Below, piece by piece: positions 13,161 to 34,075 of a stretch of 64,000 nt of DNA. The notes under the pieces were generated by a model. The model searched no databases and was not told where the DNA came from. It saw only the letters and a list, made by a program, of their open reading frames with translations. Both the position numbers and the translations under genes were made by a program. Within the stretch, counting starts at the first letter, position 1; every line of letters starts with the position of its first letter. The stretch is from Euglena gracilis (lineage: Eukaryota > Euglenida > Euglenophyceae > Euglenales), in the NCBI GenBank assembly GCA_039621445.1, contig CP154957.1, positions 17,802,595-17,866,594 of the forward strand, in the 5' to 3' direction.

Positions 13161-13860
13161 GGGGGGGTAGGGGATTCTATCTGTACCCGTGAACACAAAC
13201 ACACAAAATAATTATCTCTTGGGAGGCCATTTGCCCAATGGAGGACAAATGCTGCAACCAAGATGCACAGTTCATCCCCTGCGAATTTGGGAGGCAGACA
13301 CACTGGGTGGAAAAGGAGGCAGTCAGTGCTGACAACGGTACAACACCGTCTAGAAGCCAATGCCAATTGGAAAGGCGGGAGTGCGTCTCGTGGAAAAAAA
13401 AAAGGGGGTAAGCGGACGGTGCTCTGGTCCGCCATTAGCCATCCCCAACTAACACCCAGACCACTCAAAAAACGAACATTTCCCGGAAGAACAAAAAAAA
13501 TAAACCAGCAGGGGGAAAAATGGACATATATCGTCCTACATTGGAGATGTAAATATTGAGATGGGTGGGCAAAAATATTTTGAAGTCTCAATGCGAAGTA
13601 TTCCGAAGCCGTTTTTTTTATATAAAAAAATTTTCATAAAAACTGGGATACATTTGGTCAATGAAAACCAAAATTAAATTCACCTGTACACAGCAAAAAA
13701 AAACAATGAGCGCAACCTGAATATCCTTAAACGTGCCAAACAAATAAAAAATAAAAGATGCATATTTTTTGAAGTAATGATGTTGCATGGTTAAAATATC
13801 AATACAAACAAGACACATGTCATACAGACACATGTCTGTACGTACGCACATACATACATA

Positions 13861-13950
13861 TAGATGGATGGATGGATGGATGGATGGATGGATGGATGGA
13901 TGGTTGGATGGATGGATGGATGGATGGATGGATGGATGGATGGATGGATG
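13861..13950. repeat. (GATG)n microsatellite
   Basis: About 22 units of GATG with one GGTT interruption. It continues directly into the GGGA tract that follows. Confidence 0.95.
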
Positions 13951-14285
13951 TGGTGGGGGGGAGGGAGGGAGAGGAGGGATTGGATGGCAGGAGGGAGGGG
14001 GGGAGGGAGGGAGGCGGAGGGAGGGAGGGAGGGAAGGAGGGAGGGAGGGAGGGAGTGGGAGGAGGAGGGAGGGAGGGAGGGGGGGGGGGGAGGAAGGGAG
14101 GGAGGGGAGGGAGGGGGGAGGGAGGGAGGGAGGGAGGGAGGGAGGGAGGGGGTGAGGGAAGGGAACGGGCGAGGGAGCGGGTCTGGGAGGGAGGCCCCGG
14201 AGGGAGGGAGGGAGGGAGGCTTCCGAGGGACAGTCCTGTATGAGGGAGGGAGGGAGGGCGGGAGGGAGGGAGGGTGGGAGGATGG
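13951..14285. repeat. (GGGA)n purine tract
   Basis: An imperfect GGGA/GGAG tetranucleotide array, nearly all purine on the plus strand for more than 300 bases. Pure purine-pyrimidine tracts of this length can form triplex or G-quadruplex structures. The long Pro/Ser or Gly/Glu frames are products of the repeat. Confidence 0.95.
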
Positions 14286-14980
14286 GATGAGCGAGTTGTC
14301 AGACGGGGGAGCGTTATCGGTGTTTCCTGTATGGAGTGGCTCGGGTCCCCGGGTCCGACTTTTCCGTTGCCGGGGAAATACCCTGTTTCTGGGAATCTGG
14401 CGGCTGATCCCGGGAGGGTTTGCATCCAATATTAGGAATGAGGTTGGGGTATGGATTGGCGCGCTGAAAAATAGCCATAATCAGGGCAAAGATAGGCCGG
14501 AAGTTCGGTCCCTACTTTGCAAGATTTGGTCCCTACTTTGCAAAAAAAAAAACGCCCAAAATCGAACTAAATTCGGCCTAAACTGTCTGGAATGCGGCCG
14601 AACTTCTGCCTAACTTTCCAAAAAATGGGCCCTAGGCAGGAAGCCGTTCCGAGCCCTAACCCAATCCCAATGCATAACCCAACTTTCCCCGAAGGTCTGA
14701 TGCAATGTTATTTTTTCCCTCATGCTGCTGGAAGGGAATATATATTGCAACAAGAGCATCGGACATCAGCGCATTGTTTGTCAAGCCATTCAGGAGAACA
14801 AGAAATGTTGTGTCGTAGGGTCGACTATGCCTGGCCCAAGCACGTGGACATGAGGTGGCTGCGGGGTGGGCGCTTTGCCTCTTGATTGGTTACCGCTGAA
14901 GTCCAGCTTCTTCCAGCGGCACAGAAATTAAGGTATTCAGAGTTACCTCCCTGGGACCCTCCCAGGGGGGAGGTGGGTGC
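14286..14980. other. Spacer without recognised genes
   Basis: The tract GTCCCTACTTTGCAA is tandemly repeated at about 14,508-14,542. No coding or RNA feature was recognised. Confidence 0.35.
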
Positions 14981-15007
14981 TTATGTGTGTGCGCGCGCGT
15001 GTGCGTG

Positions 15008-15038
<31 letters not shown>

Positions 15039-15272
15039 CTGTGTGTGTCTGCGTGTGTGGGTGAGTGGGTGGGTGGGTGGGTGGGTGGGTTTTGTTTGTG
15101 AGCATGTGTGTGCATGAATGCGGGTGTGGGTGTGGGTGTGGGTGTGGGTGTGGGTGTGGGTGTGGGTGTGGGTGTGGGTGTGGGTGCGTGTGCAGTGGGG
15201 TGTGTGATGTCTCGTGTGGGTGTTGTGTGTGGTGGGTGGGTGGGGGGGTGGGTGGGTGGGTGGGTGGGTGGT
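14981..15272. repeat. GT / GGGT / GGTGTG composite microsatellite
   Basis: The tract changes from (GT)n to (GGGT)n, then to (GGTGTG)n at 15,121-15,187, and back to (GGGT)n. It is strand-biased, with G and T on the plus strand throughout. Confidence 0.95.
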
Positions 15273-16173
15273 TGGGTGTCCTACACAGCGCTCACAACAG
15301 CATCCTCCGGTCCACAACAGCGGTGAGGAAGGGAGAGGGGAGGATGGGTAAACAGCGGGGCCTGAGGACACAAGAGCAGGGGACGTCGGACAGCTACACA
15401 CGGAGCGGGGCATGTCTCTGAGCACCAGTCGACCAACCAATAGTTTTCCTCGGAAGCCCCTGCCCAGGGGCTTGTGGCACCTTCACCCCCTTGTCCGCGA
15501 AAAATGCGGTTGGCACGGGGGGGATCATGGACGCGCCGTGTCATGTGCACTGTACCAAAAAGAAAATGGCATTTTGGGGACAGGAAAATGTGGTTGACAC
15601 GGGGGGGGGGGGGGTCATGGACCAGCCGTGTCAAGGACAAGGGGGGAGATTAAGTGTTGATGCCCCGTCCAAGGGTGGAATTGATTGTCGTCGGCCCCCA
15701 AAAAAACCCCGCTATCTCAACTCCTGCGCCCACTTAAACTCAAACTCTGTTGCAAATGTATTAAAAGGCCAACTTTCAACAGCTGGGTTGGTCCAACCTC
15801 GTGGGACCAACTCTCCTCTTTGGGTTTTTGTTTTTAGGACCCGTGGCCACCCACCAACCCCAAAGGCCCTCCACCCGGGGGGGGGGGTCGGGAAATCCAA
15901 TTGGAGTCCAAAACATTTTCAAAAAACAGAAGAACCTCCCCTCAGGGAGGGAACCACTCGGTCCGAACCCCACCACGGGGGAGGGAGCGGACGCATCCAC
16001 CCCCAGGCTCACCAAATATTTTCCATCGTTCAATTTAAGAACAAACGGACAACGTGAACAAGAGCAATAGAAACAATAACCTTCTGGAAAAAAACAGCCG
16101 AGCAAACTATCCCTGAAAACCCCAAACAAGAAATAAGGCCCTCCGAGGCACTGCAGCTGATATTCGGGGGGAG

Positions 16174-16204
<31 letters not shown>

Positions 16205-17690
16205 AAAAAAAATGGAGAAAGAGCCTCTGGACGCTGCGCCGATCAACTGAAAGGATAGACCCCTCACATGAACACAAACCCCCCTCCCACCTATAACCCA
16301 CCCTCCTGGGACCAACCACCAAACTGGGAATTAACCCCCGCCCCCTCAGTATAGGGCAAGCAAAGGCAAAACAAAGGGGGACCTAACCCACCCCCATCCA
16401 TAACCCCCATCCGGGGGCCAACCATCCAACCGGCTACTATAACCCCCCGGGGGGGTTATAAGTCGGGGGGGGGGGGGGTGTTCACTCTTGTTGACGACGA
16501 CAGTCGTGAATTTGATTAAATCTTTGAATGAATTTGATGCTCCCGTTTGGACTCACCTGTACCAAAAAAAAATATCACAGTGAAAAATTATTTCAAAAAA
16601 AGTGCATTTATTAAGCTGATTTCCACGGGGATCTAGGCAGAAGAGGATGTCGTGCAGTAAAGTCACTTAACAAACAAATCTTGGGAGAATATAACAGCAG
16701 AATATAACAGCAAACAACATGTCTATGTCAAAATAACAGTCCATGTTCATTTAACTGATGAAGCAAAAGATATGCCACCAAGAGAAGAAGGTGCAAAAGC
16801 ACTGCCATGATTGATTGCTTGAGGGACTGCTGTGCAAATTCTGCCACAAAAATTGAACGCAAACACATCCACCAGCGGGTCTTTCGTCATGACTATTTTG
16901 TACTTGCGCACATGTGAGCCTGAACACACTGTTGCTTGCTCAATTATTTTCATTTTGTGCGATTGTCCACATTTTTTTTAAACATATGTGCAATATTATT
17001 TTTTTCTGGAAAACCACCGGCTTCCAAATTGCTCAAAAATGTACGCATGTTTTTCATGGGTAGCGACCCACCATCAACTCAAGTGCCTTCACATAACGCA
17101 AGTCTTCCCCTTGGCTATGAGTGAAGACTCAAGATTTCGAAAATGGGATTGAGCGGAGCCAGAGCAACCCCCGCCAGTGTGGACACACTGAACTCTTCAA
17201 GGGGCATACACCTTGGAAAACGGGAAAGAATTTGGTGCGGCGAAGAATGGTTGGTCCGTAGGTTGGGAGAACGGCACGGGTTTCGGAATGGGTTGGCAAC
17301 CTTGGGCATTCCCAGCGCGATAGATTCGTGGAACAAACCAACAATTGGCAGACAAAATGACGAATGGCATTGGAATTGAATCAGCAACACATTAAACGTG
17401 GACATCCGTTCATATCTAAATAACCCCGAACACCCATTCCCCCACATCCGCCCAAAAACCCGGCACAAACCCCACTCAGGTCCAAAAAAAAACACAAACA
17501 AAGAAAATATTTCCTGGGCTTTCCCCCAACATCCCCCTGACCTCCACCACAAAGACTAGCAAAAATGCTGGCAAAAATAGTTTGAAAAGCCCAATGCACT
17601 TTGTAATTCACAGATGTGCAAAGCAGCATGCATGGCTATGTGACTGAAGGAAGCTTACACAACGTTAGACCAAGGACGGGCATTTCCTCG
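15273..17690. other. Spacer with C/G runs and an A-run, no identifiable gene
   Basis: There are two related words near 15,494-15,510 and 15,586-15,615 (ATGYGGTTG, CACGGGGGGG, TCATGGAC), an A-run of about 30 bases at 16,173-16,203 and a short stem GTTGGTCC/GGACCAAC at 15,786-15,810. Open frames at 17,130-17,550 exist on both strands but are not recognisable. Confidence 0.35.
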
Positions 17691-18130
17691 TAGGGGGTGG
17701 GCTCGGCCATCCAAAGAAGGCCGAAGTTGCCCCGGCAATGCAGTGCCCCTCCGCGCAGCAACGGAGCACGGGGGGCATGGGACGGCAACCGCTACCACTG
17801 GGAGAAGGGGGCTTTCAAGGATGACGGTCCGGGTGGGGGGCCTTCCAGGCTTTTTTTTTTTTTTCAGGGCGGACGATGGCGAACAGCCACGGCCACGCCC
17901 CTGGATGGGGGCAAAACACCATTTTTTGTCACGTTCCTTCAACTTTTACCTTTTCCAATGCCCTCCCCCTCCCAACTGCAAACCCCCCAGTGCCCCCTTC
18001 TGCAGTGGAATCCTGTGGCATGGGCTGCACCAGGCCCTCGCGCATTCCCAGCAATTGGCGAGCCAGCCCTGGACAGCTCGGACCAAGTTCTGGATGCGTG
18101 CTGGCTTCATTTTTCTGAATGCATGGATTA
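17691..18130. other. Coding-like island, unresolved
   Basis: G+C is higher here and frames are open on both strands. The plus-strand reading around 17,700-17,860 is charged and unremarkable in composition. I recognise no family and cannot fix exon ends. Confidence 0.2.
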
Positions 18131-18199
18131 ATTTTCGCCATGTTATTGTGTGCCTTCCAAAATAGCGTTTTTTTTGTGCTGCAGAACAAAAATCCAGTG

Positions 18200-18201
<2 letters not shown>

Positions 18202-18268
<67 letters not shown>
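18202..18268. repeat. (CA)n microsatellite
   Basis: About 33 uninterrupted CA units followed by CGCGCG. Confidence 0.98.
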
Positions 18269-18271
<3 letters not shown>

Positions 18272-18397
18272 GCGCACAAGATGTGCCGTTGTCCCTTCTC
18301 TAACTTAAAACTAGTGTAAGTGCCAACGAGCTGTGGAAGATATGTTCCCGCTGCGTGCAGTCATCTAGCAAGCGTACCGATGAACTGCAGTGTGCTT

Positions 18398-18693
18398 GTG
18401 TCCGTCAGGCTTCTTTTTAAGACCCCCGGGGGGGGGGGAGGGGGGGTCCTCCCCACCCACCCAGGGTGGCGCGGGACCCCCCCCTGGGGGGGGGGGCGGG
18501 GACCCCCCCCAAAATCCGGCCCGTTAAAGGCAATTTTCAAAAAATTTCGGCGCTTCGCGCCGAAAAGGTATACCCAGCGCCTCCGGCGCGGGACCCCCCC
18601 CGGGGGGTCCGGCCCGGACCCACCCACCCCCCCCCCCCTCCCCCCCCAGGGGGGGGGGGGGTCAGGTGGCTTAAAAAGAAGCCTGGTGTCCGT
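18398..18693. mobile_element. hAT-like MITE with perfect 8-bp target duplication
   Basis: The body spans 18,406-18,685. It starts CAGGCTTCTTTTTAAG and ends with the exact reverse complement, CTTAAAAAGAAGCCTG. The 8-bp direct repeat GTGTCCGT abuts both ends (18,398-18,405 and 18,686-18,693). The interior holds long G and C runs and a central hairpin CGGCGCTTCGCGCCG at 18,547-18,561. There is no coding capacity, so a transposase would have to come from elsewhere. Terminal repeats plus an 8-bp duplication point to the hAT superfamily; that assignment rests on duplication length alone. Confidence 0.75.
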
Positions 18694-18869
18694 GCCCATG
18701 GTTTGGGTCTTTGTCCGAGCTACCCCTCCCTGGTCTGTTGGAATGGGCCATGTTTACCCAAACAGCCCGGGTCAAGGGGCTCAAAGCAAACAAGCTAAAT
18801 ACCTTAAAAAGGGGGTTCATGCCGACATCAACAATTAGGACCATCGTTGGGAGGGGCGCAAGTTAACTC

Positions 18870-19250
18870 CAGATGAGCAACGAGCCACTTGGGGGGCCCC
18901 CTGTGGCACGCGGCAATGCAGAGGGCCAACCAGGGACGTGGGCGGGACGGTCGCTTGTGCTGCGACGCCGCCTTCGGGGGCGCGGGGGCCTTGTACCCGG
19001 GAAGCACCCTGGGCGGCGCCTCCTGCGGGGTGAGGACGGCGGAGCTCCGCAGGCTGGACAGCACCTTGAGGTGGGACGCGGCGCGGCACGCGGCGGTGGG
19101 GAGGTGGGGGGTGGCCCCCTGGCCCACGGCGCGGGCAGGGGCCCCCGGCCAACCTTCGGGTGGGGGGCAAACCAGCGAGGGAAAGCCATGTGGGGGGGGG
19201 GGGCAGAACGGGAAGGCCTGGTGTGGGGGGGTCGACCCCCCTACCCACCC
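18870..19250. other. GC-rich coding-like island, strand unresolved
   Basis: About 380 bases of very high G+C are open in several frames on both strands. Both the plus frame starting near 18,889 and the minus frame ending near 18,835 have G or C at almost every third position and a protein-like composition. I cannot choose between them and recognise no domain. Confidence 0.3.
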
Positions 19251-19254
19251 TCCT

Positions 19255-19312
19255 CGAATGTCGTTCGAGGTCGTTCGAGGTCGTTCGAGGAGGTTCGAGA
19301 CCCTCCTTCTAC
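19255..19312. repeat. TCGTTCGAGG repeat, short copy
   Basis: Units of TCGTTCGAGG and AGGTTCGAGACC match the longer array at 20,430-20,640. The adjoining word CTACGTACATGCAT is present in inverted form at the left edge of that array, so the two arrays bound 19,255-20,640 as inverted flanks. Confidence 0.8.
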
Positions 19313-19489
19313 GTACATGCATCCATCAATCAGGAGAATTGAAAGAAAAAAAAACCAAGCAAACGACAGTCTCCATACCAAGTGGTGCAACACAAGAAAC
19401 AAGAAAACGTCCAGTGACGATTGGGTGTTTTGGGTATGGGTGTGGAGTGCATGCAAACAAAACAGCTCAAAAATATGTTCCTTTTAAAT

Positions 19490-20352
19490 TCTGCCACTGA
19501 CGATGAGCGGGATGGTTGCAACCATTCGCGATGAAATCTTAACCGTAACCCTATTCCTTCTGATAACCTCAGAAATTCTCTCGGTATGGGATTATTTTTG
19601 AAGAGAAAAAAAACGTTGAAGAATCAGTGCATTCTGCGAAAGAAAAAAAATGGTTTTTTTTTCAATGCGTGGAAAATATCCCCCTACAGGGTACCAGCTA
19701 CCCCAAAGAGTCGCCCAACTAGGGTTAAAAACATGGGGGGGCCCGAGCGAGGCGCCGAAGGCACCGAGCGAGGGTCCCCCCATGTTTTTAACCCTAGTTG
19801 GGCGACTCTTTGGGTTCGCTGTGTACCCTGTAGAGGGAAATATAGCAACGATGAGCGGGATGGTTGCAACCATTGGGGATAAAATCTTAATCCTAACCCT
19901 ATTCCTTCTAATAACCTCAGAAATTCTCTTGGTATGGGAATATTTTTGAATAAGAATATTTAGAATGAGTGCATTCCTGCGTAAGGAAAAATATGTTCCT
20001 TTTAAATTCTGCCACTGAAAGATTCCTGTCATCCAAATCGTGTCAGTGCCAGTGGGGAAAAAAAAAGTTGAAACAAAGTCGTCTCTCTCTCTTCCCCTGT
20101 CTTTGCTTTCTTCCGGATCGTGCCAGTGAAAGGCAAAAAAAAAATAAGCAGAATCAAGGACAATGAACCATGGACTTGCAACTTACAAAACAGCTCAATT
20201 CTGCCACTGACGAAGAGCGGGATGGTTGCAACCATTCGTGACGAAATCTTAACCCTAACCCTATTCCTTCTAATAACCTCAGAAATCTCCCGGTATGGGA
20301 ATATTTTTGATTAAAAATACTTTTGAATGAGTGCATTACTGCGCAAGGAAAA
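19490..20352. repeat. Three direct copies of a ~110-bp repeat around a hairpin
   Basis: The words GAGCGGGATGGTTGCAACC, GAAATCTTAACC or AAAATCTTAATCC, and AACCTCAGAAAT recur at about 19,500-19,600, 19,850-19,945 and 20,210-20,310. The neighbouring word TTTAAATTCTGCCACTGA also recurs. The copies differ by point changes. Confidence 0.8.
19683..19834. repeat. ~150-bp inverted repeat (hairpin)
   Basis: The left arm 19,683-19,740 and right arm 19,776-19,834 are near-perfect reverse complements over about 58 bases (left arm begins CCTACAGGGTACC, right arm ends GTACCCTGTAG). The 35-base loop carries the short repeat GAGCGAGG twice. It could be a foldback element or a structured transcript; no target duplication was identified. 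Confidence 0.85.
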
Positions 20353-20427
20353 ATAATTTTCTACCCCTAAAAGGATTTCGAGGATGTTGGAGTTGAAAGC
20401 TGTATGCATGTACGTAGGAGGAGGGTC

Positions 20428-20634
20428 GAGATGTCGTTCGAGGTCGTTCGAGGAGGTTCGAGGTCCCTCTTCGAATGTCGTTCGACGACGTTCGAGGAGG
20501 TTCGAGACCCTCCTCGAATGTCGTTCGAGGTCGTTCGAGGAGGTTCGAGACCCTCCTCGAATGTCGTTCGAGGTCGTTCGAGGAGGTTCGAGACCCTCCT
20601 CGAATGTCGTTCGAGGTCGTTCGAGGAGGGTCCT
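20428..20634. repeat. 43-bp tandem repeat of TCGTTCGAGG units
   Basis: Four to five units combine TCGTTCGAGG with GAGGTTCGAGACCCTCCTCG. Each unit contains its own inverted repeat (CGAGGAGG and CCTCCTCG), so the array can form serial hairpins. Frames rich in Arg, Ser and Glu are products of the repeat. Confidence 0.85.
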
Positions 20635-20635
20635 C

Positions 20636-20688
20636 AAACGTTTTTAAGCCCCCCCCCTTGAAGGGGGGGCGGCTTAAAAACGTTCGAG
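20636..20688. repeat. Foldback hairpin AACGTTTTTAAGCC
   Basis: AACGTTTTTAAGCC, a C-run, GAA, a G-run and GGCTTAAAAACGTT form one almost perfect hairpin, inserted within the TTCGAGG repeat context. The TTTTTAAG word recalls the ends of the hAT-like MITEs, but no duplication was found. Confidence 0.7.
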
Positions 20689-20709
20689 GAGGTTCGAGCT
20701 CGAACGTTC

Positions 20710-21868
20710 GAGATCGAATTTCCTCCTACGGTAACACCCCCCGGGGGGTGGCAGCCAGCACACTCAAAGCTGACACCCTGATGGGCCACATCGACAAAAT
20801 TGATCCCAAATTTGTGAAATGCAAAAGTGGATGACCCCCCCCCCCGCCGCCTGCCAGTAGAAGGAGAGGTTGTCCGAGGAAATCGGTCAATCCACAGAGT
20901 GGGGCCATTTCTCGGGAAAAATTGGTTCGTTTCCACGCCCGAAAAAAATTGGGCAGCCGGTGCAGAAGGTTTTTGCAGGTCGACAGCCATGACGAACACT
21001 TACGAAACCAAAAATCAATTGGAAGAAACAAAAGAAGGCATTTTCTTTTGAATGTACACAAACAAAAACAAAACACAGACAGCCGGACGCCCCAAGGCGT
21101 CTGGGTGATCCCTGGCCAGTGGTGCAGTTGGCGCAGACGGGAAGAGGGGAGGCGGCCACGGACGCCGTTGACGAGGGTTCTGTGTTTCGCGCCAACTTGT
21201 GGGTGAAGCTTGAGACGCGGAAGGTGTTGCCAATGCCCAATCAGGTCCCCCCAGACGAGGTCCCCCAACCCAGTCCTTGGCCCCCCCAACTTGGCAGAAA
21301 AAGTTGACCTTGGACGCTTCGATACCAGAAAAAAAATATAACACCAATGCCACAGACTCATTCACCAGCCAATAAAACAGGGCAGAGGGCGAAATTTGGG
21401 GTTGCCAGCGAATCCCCCCATCACAGGAGTTCCCTGGCTTGAACTGGCTCAGGTTGGATGGGCCAGACCCAGAAAAACTCAAACTGCAGGAGAAAGCTTG
21501 GCAATTCAAGGGGAATTTTGGTGCCAGCAGCCGGTTTCCTTGGCCCTCTGGTTCTGTCAAGAGCACAGGTTTTCGGTTTCCATGGGTCCGAAGGGCAGCT
21601 GGCCACGAGTCGAAATCAGTCAATGCTGGTGTCCAGGGCTGGGAAAAGGTTGCCAGGGTCAGGTCCCGCAAGCGACACCCAAGCCTGAGCAAAGAAAACG
21701 TCGGAGAACCGTGTTGGAGGACGTCAACTATGCCCCATCAGGTCCCCCAAGCAACTGTTGGTCCCCCCGAACGTGTCCTCTCGGAGCATATGCTTCTATG
21801 CTGCGACGCCAATGAGGCAAGGGGTGCTGTGTGTTGGATTTGTGTGGCATGCAGCCTTCGGTGCAGCC
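20710..21868. other. Region downstream of the histidine-kinase gene; coding not established
   Basis: The minus strand has open, partly GC-rich stretches at about 21,080-21,290 and 21,420-21,690 that could be exons of another gene or 3' sequence of the kinase gene. I recognise no domain. The kinase stop codon at 21,869-21,871 sets the upper limit. Confidence 0.25.
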
Positions 21869-31690
<9,822 letters not shown>

Positions 31691-31699
31691 ATGGGAAGC

Positions 31700-31882
31700 C
31701 TTGAGGGGGGGGGGGGTGCGTCGGACCCCCCCCCTCCCAGCACGGAGGGGGGGGGGGGTGGGTCGGACCCCCCCCCCTCCTACCTCGAAACTGAGGGGGG
31801 GGGTGGGTCGGATCCCCCCCCTCCCGACACGGGGGGGGGGGGGGGTGGGTCGGACCCCCCCCCTCCTACCTCGAAACTGAGG
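31700..31882. repeat. ~50-bp tandem repeat with G/C runs
   Basis: Four units consist of a G-run, TGGGTCGGACC, a C-run and CTCC followed by TACCTCGAAACTGA or a variant. Each unit is internally complementary. Confidence 0.8.
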
Positions 31883-32085
31883 GGGGGCCGAAATTTTTTC
31901 GATTTCATGGACGGGCAAAGGGCCGGAAATCGGGTCGGAATCGGTCAAAAAACCCTGATTTTTCTTTGAAAATCGATCCAAATATGCTCGTTTTTTGAAT
32001 TTTTTTGAACATGTTTTTGAGGGAAAACACCAACACATCAAAAAATGGTCAATATGGCCAAAAGTCAGCAAAAAGGGTGTTTTTT

Positions 32086-32290
32086 GCTCATTTTCCGGCG
32101 CGCAGCGCCGGAAGAAACTTATCTGCTATTTTTGGCAGCTGTCGAGGAGGGGGGGGTGGGGGGTCCGGACCCCCTCTCCCAACATCTAGGGGGGGGGGTC
32201 CGGACCCCCCCCCTACCACCTTACCCCCCCAGGGGGGGGGGTGGTCGGGTCCAGGTTTTGAATAGTGCTGGGCGCTTACTAAGCGCGCCC
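32086..32290. repeat. G/C-run foldback segment
   Basis: GGTCCGGACC units lie between G and C runs, preceded by the hairpin CCGGCGCGCAGCGCCGG at 32,095-32,112. The word CCAGGTTTTGAATARTGCTG near 32,253 also occurs at 45,903. Confidence 0.6.
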
Positions 32291-32303
32291 CCACCCCTTC
32301 CTT

Positions 32304-32448
32304 GACCCCGGCGGCCCGGCGGCCCGGCCGGCGGTCCGGACGGCGGCCCGGCGGTCCGGCCGGTGGCCCGGCGGCCCAGCGGCCCGGCCGGCGGCCCAGC
32401 GGCCCGGCCGGCGGCCCGGCGGCCCGGCCGGCAGCCCGGCGGCCCGAA
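32304..32448. repeat. GGCGGCCC-type GC tandem repeat
   Basis: Units of GGCGGCCCGGC and CGGCGGTCCGGAC recur for about 140 bases. A similar segment lies at 43,100-43,200. Confidence 0.8.
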
Positions 32449-32564
32449 AAACGCTCGTTTTCGGATCAAAGCAGTTTTTCTGGGTCCGCGAGGCAAAAAG
32501 GCCAAAAAAACATCGTTTCGAGCAAAAAAAAATTTTGGGATTTTTTTCGACTTTTTTGACCCGG

Positions 32565-33608
32565 GGTCATGATGGCCATCCGGGGTCATGATGGCCATCA
32601 TTGGTCATGATGGCCATCATTGGTCATGATGGCCATCCGGGGTCATGATGGCCATCTGGGGTCATGATGGCCATCCGGGGTCATGATGGCCATCCGGGGT
32701 CATGATGGCCATCCGGGGTCATGATGGCCATCCGGGGTCATCATGGCCATCATTGGTCATGATGGCCATCCGGGGTCATGATGGCCATCCGGGGTCCTGA
32801 TGGCCATCATTGGTCCTGATGGCCATCATTGGTCATGATGGCCATCATTGGTCATGATGGCCATCCGGGGTCATGATGGCCATCCGGGGTCATGATGGCC
32901 ATCATTGGTCAGGATGGCCATCATTGGTCCTGATGGCCATCATTGGTCATGATGGCCATCATTGGTCATGATGGCCATCCGGGGTCATGATGGCCATCCG
33001 GGGTCATGATGGCCATCCGGGGTCATGATGGCCATCCGTGGTCATGATGGCCATCATTGGTCCTGATGGCCATCATTGGTCACGATGGCCATCCGGGGTC
33101 ATGATGGCCATCCGTGGTCATGATGGCCATCATTGGTCATGATGGCCATCATTGGTCATGATGGCCATCATTGGTCATGATGGCCATCCGGGGTCATGAT
33201 GGCCATCCGGGGTCATGATGGCCATCCAGGGTCATGATGGCCATCATTGGTCCTGATGGCCATCCGGGGTCATGATGGCCATCCGGGGTCATGATGGCCA
33301 TCCGGGGTCATGATGGCCATCCGGGGTCATGATGGCCATCCGTGGTCATGATGGCCATCATTGGTCATGATGGCCATCATTGGTCATGATGGCCATCATT
33401 GGTCATGATGGCCATCCGGGGTCATGATGGCCATCCGGGGTCATGATGGCCATCCGGGGTCATGATGGCCATCCGGGGTCATGATGGCCATCATTGGTCA
33501 TGATGGCCATCATTGGTCATGATGGCCATCATTGGTCATGATGGCCATCCGGGATCATGATGGCCATCCGGGGTCATGATGGCCATCCGGGGTCATGATG
33601 GCCATCAA
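32565..33608. repeat. 19-bp palindromic minisatellite (~55 units)
   Basis: The unit GGTCATGATGGCCATCCGG alternates with a second form ending CATT instead of CCGG. Rarer forms carry CCTGATGG, CAGGATGG or CGTGG. The core ATGATGGCCATCAT is a perfect palindrome. The order of the two main forms is irregular. No unique spacers exist, so it is not a CRISPR array. Confidence 0.97.
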
Positions 33609-34075
33609 TGGTCGGCGGTCCAAAACGGGGCGCTGGCGGGTCGAAAAACGCTCGTTTTCGGCTCCAAAACAGTTTTTCTGGGTCCGGGAGGCCCAAAAAC
33701 ATCGTTTCGGGCAAAAAAAATTTTTTCGATTTTTTTCGCCTTTTTCGACCCGGTTTTGACCCAAAGTCAATGGGTCGGCGGCCCAAAACGGGGCGCTGGC
33801 GGGTCGAAAAACGCTCGTTTTCGGCTCAAAAACAGTTTTTCCGGGTCCGGGAGGCCCAAAAACATCGTTTCGGGCAAAAAAAATTTTTTCGATTTTTTTC
33901 GACTTTTTCCACCCGGTTTTGACCCAAAGTCAATGGGGCGGCGGCCCAAAACGGGGCGCTGGCGGGTCGAAAAACGCTCGTTTTCGGCTCAAAAACAGTT
34001 TTTCTGGGTCCGGGAGGCCCAAAAACATCGTTTCGGCAAAAAAAAAATTTTCGATTTTTTTCGACTTTTTTGGCC
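33609..34075. repeat. ~163-bp satellite, first block (3 units)
   Basis: Three units contain GGGTCGGCGGCCCAAAACGG, CGCTCGTTTTCGGCTC, CCGGGAGGCC and a T-rich end TTCGATTTTTTTCGAC. The second and third units begin at about 33,770 and 33,932. The unit length is not a multiple of three, so open frames through it are fortuitous. Confidence 0.95.

Noticed and set aside
13791-14613. Frames rich in Met-Asp-Gly-Trp, Gly-Glu or Pro-Ser
   Set aside because: They follow the GATG and GGGA microsatellites exactly.
19547-20262. Telomere-like CCCTAACCC words
   Set aside because: Only one to two units occur, inside a dispersed 110-bp repeat; no array is present.
32565-33608. CRISPR-like array of 19-bp units
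   Set aside because: Units are directly adjacent with no unique spacers, and the genome is eukaryotic.
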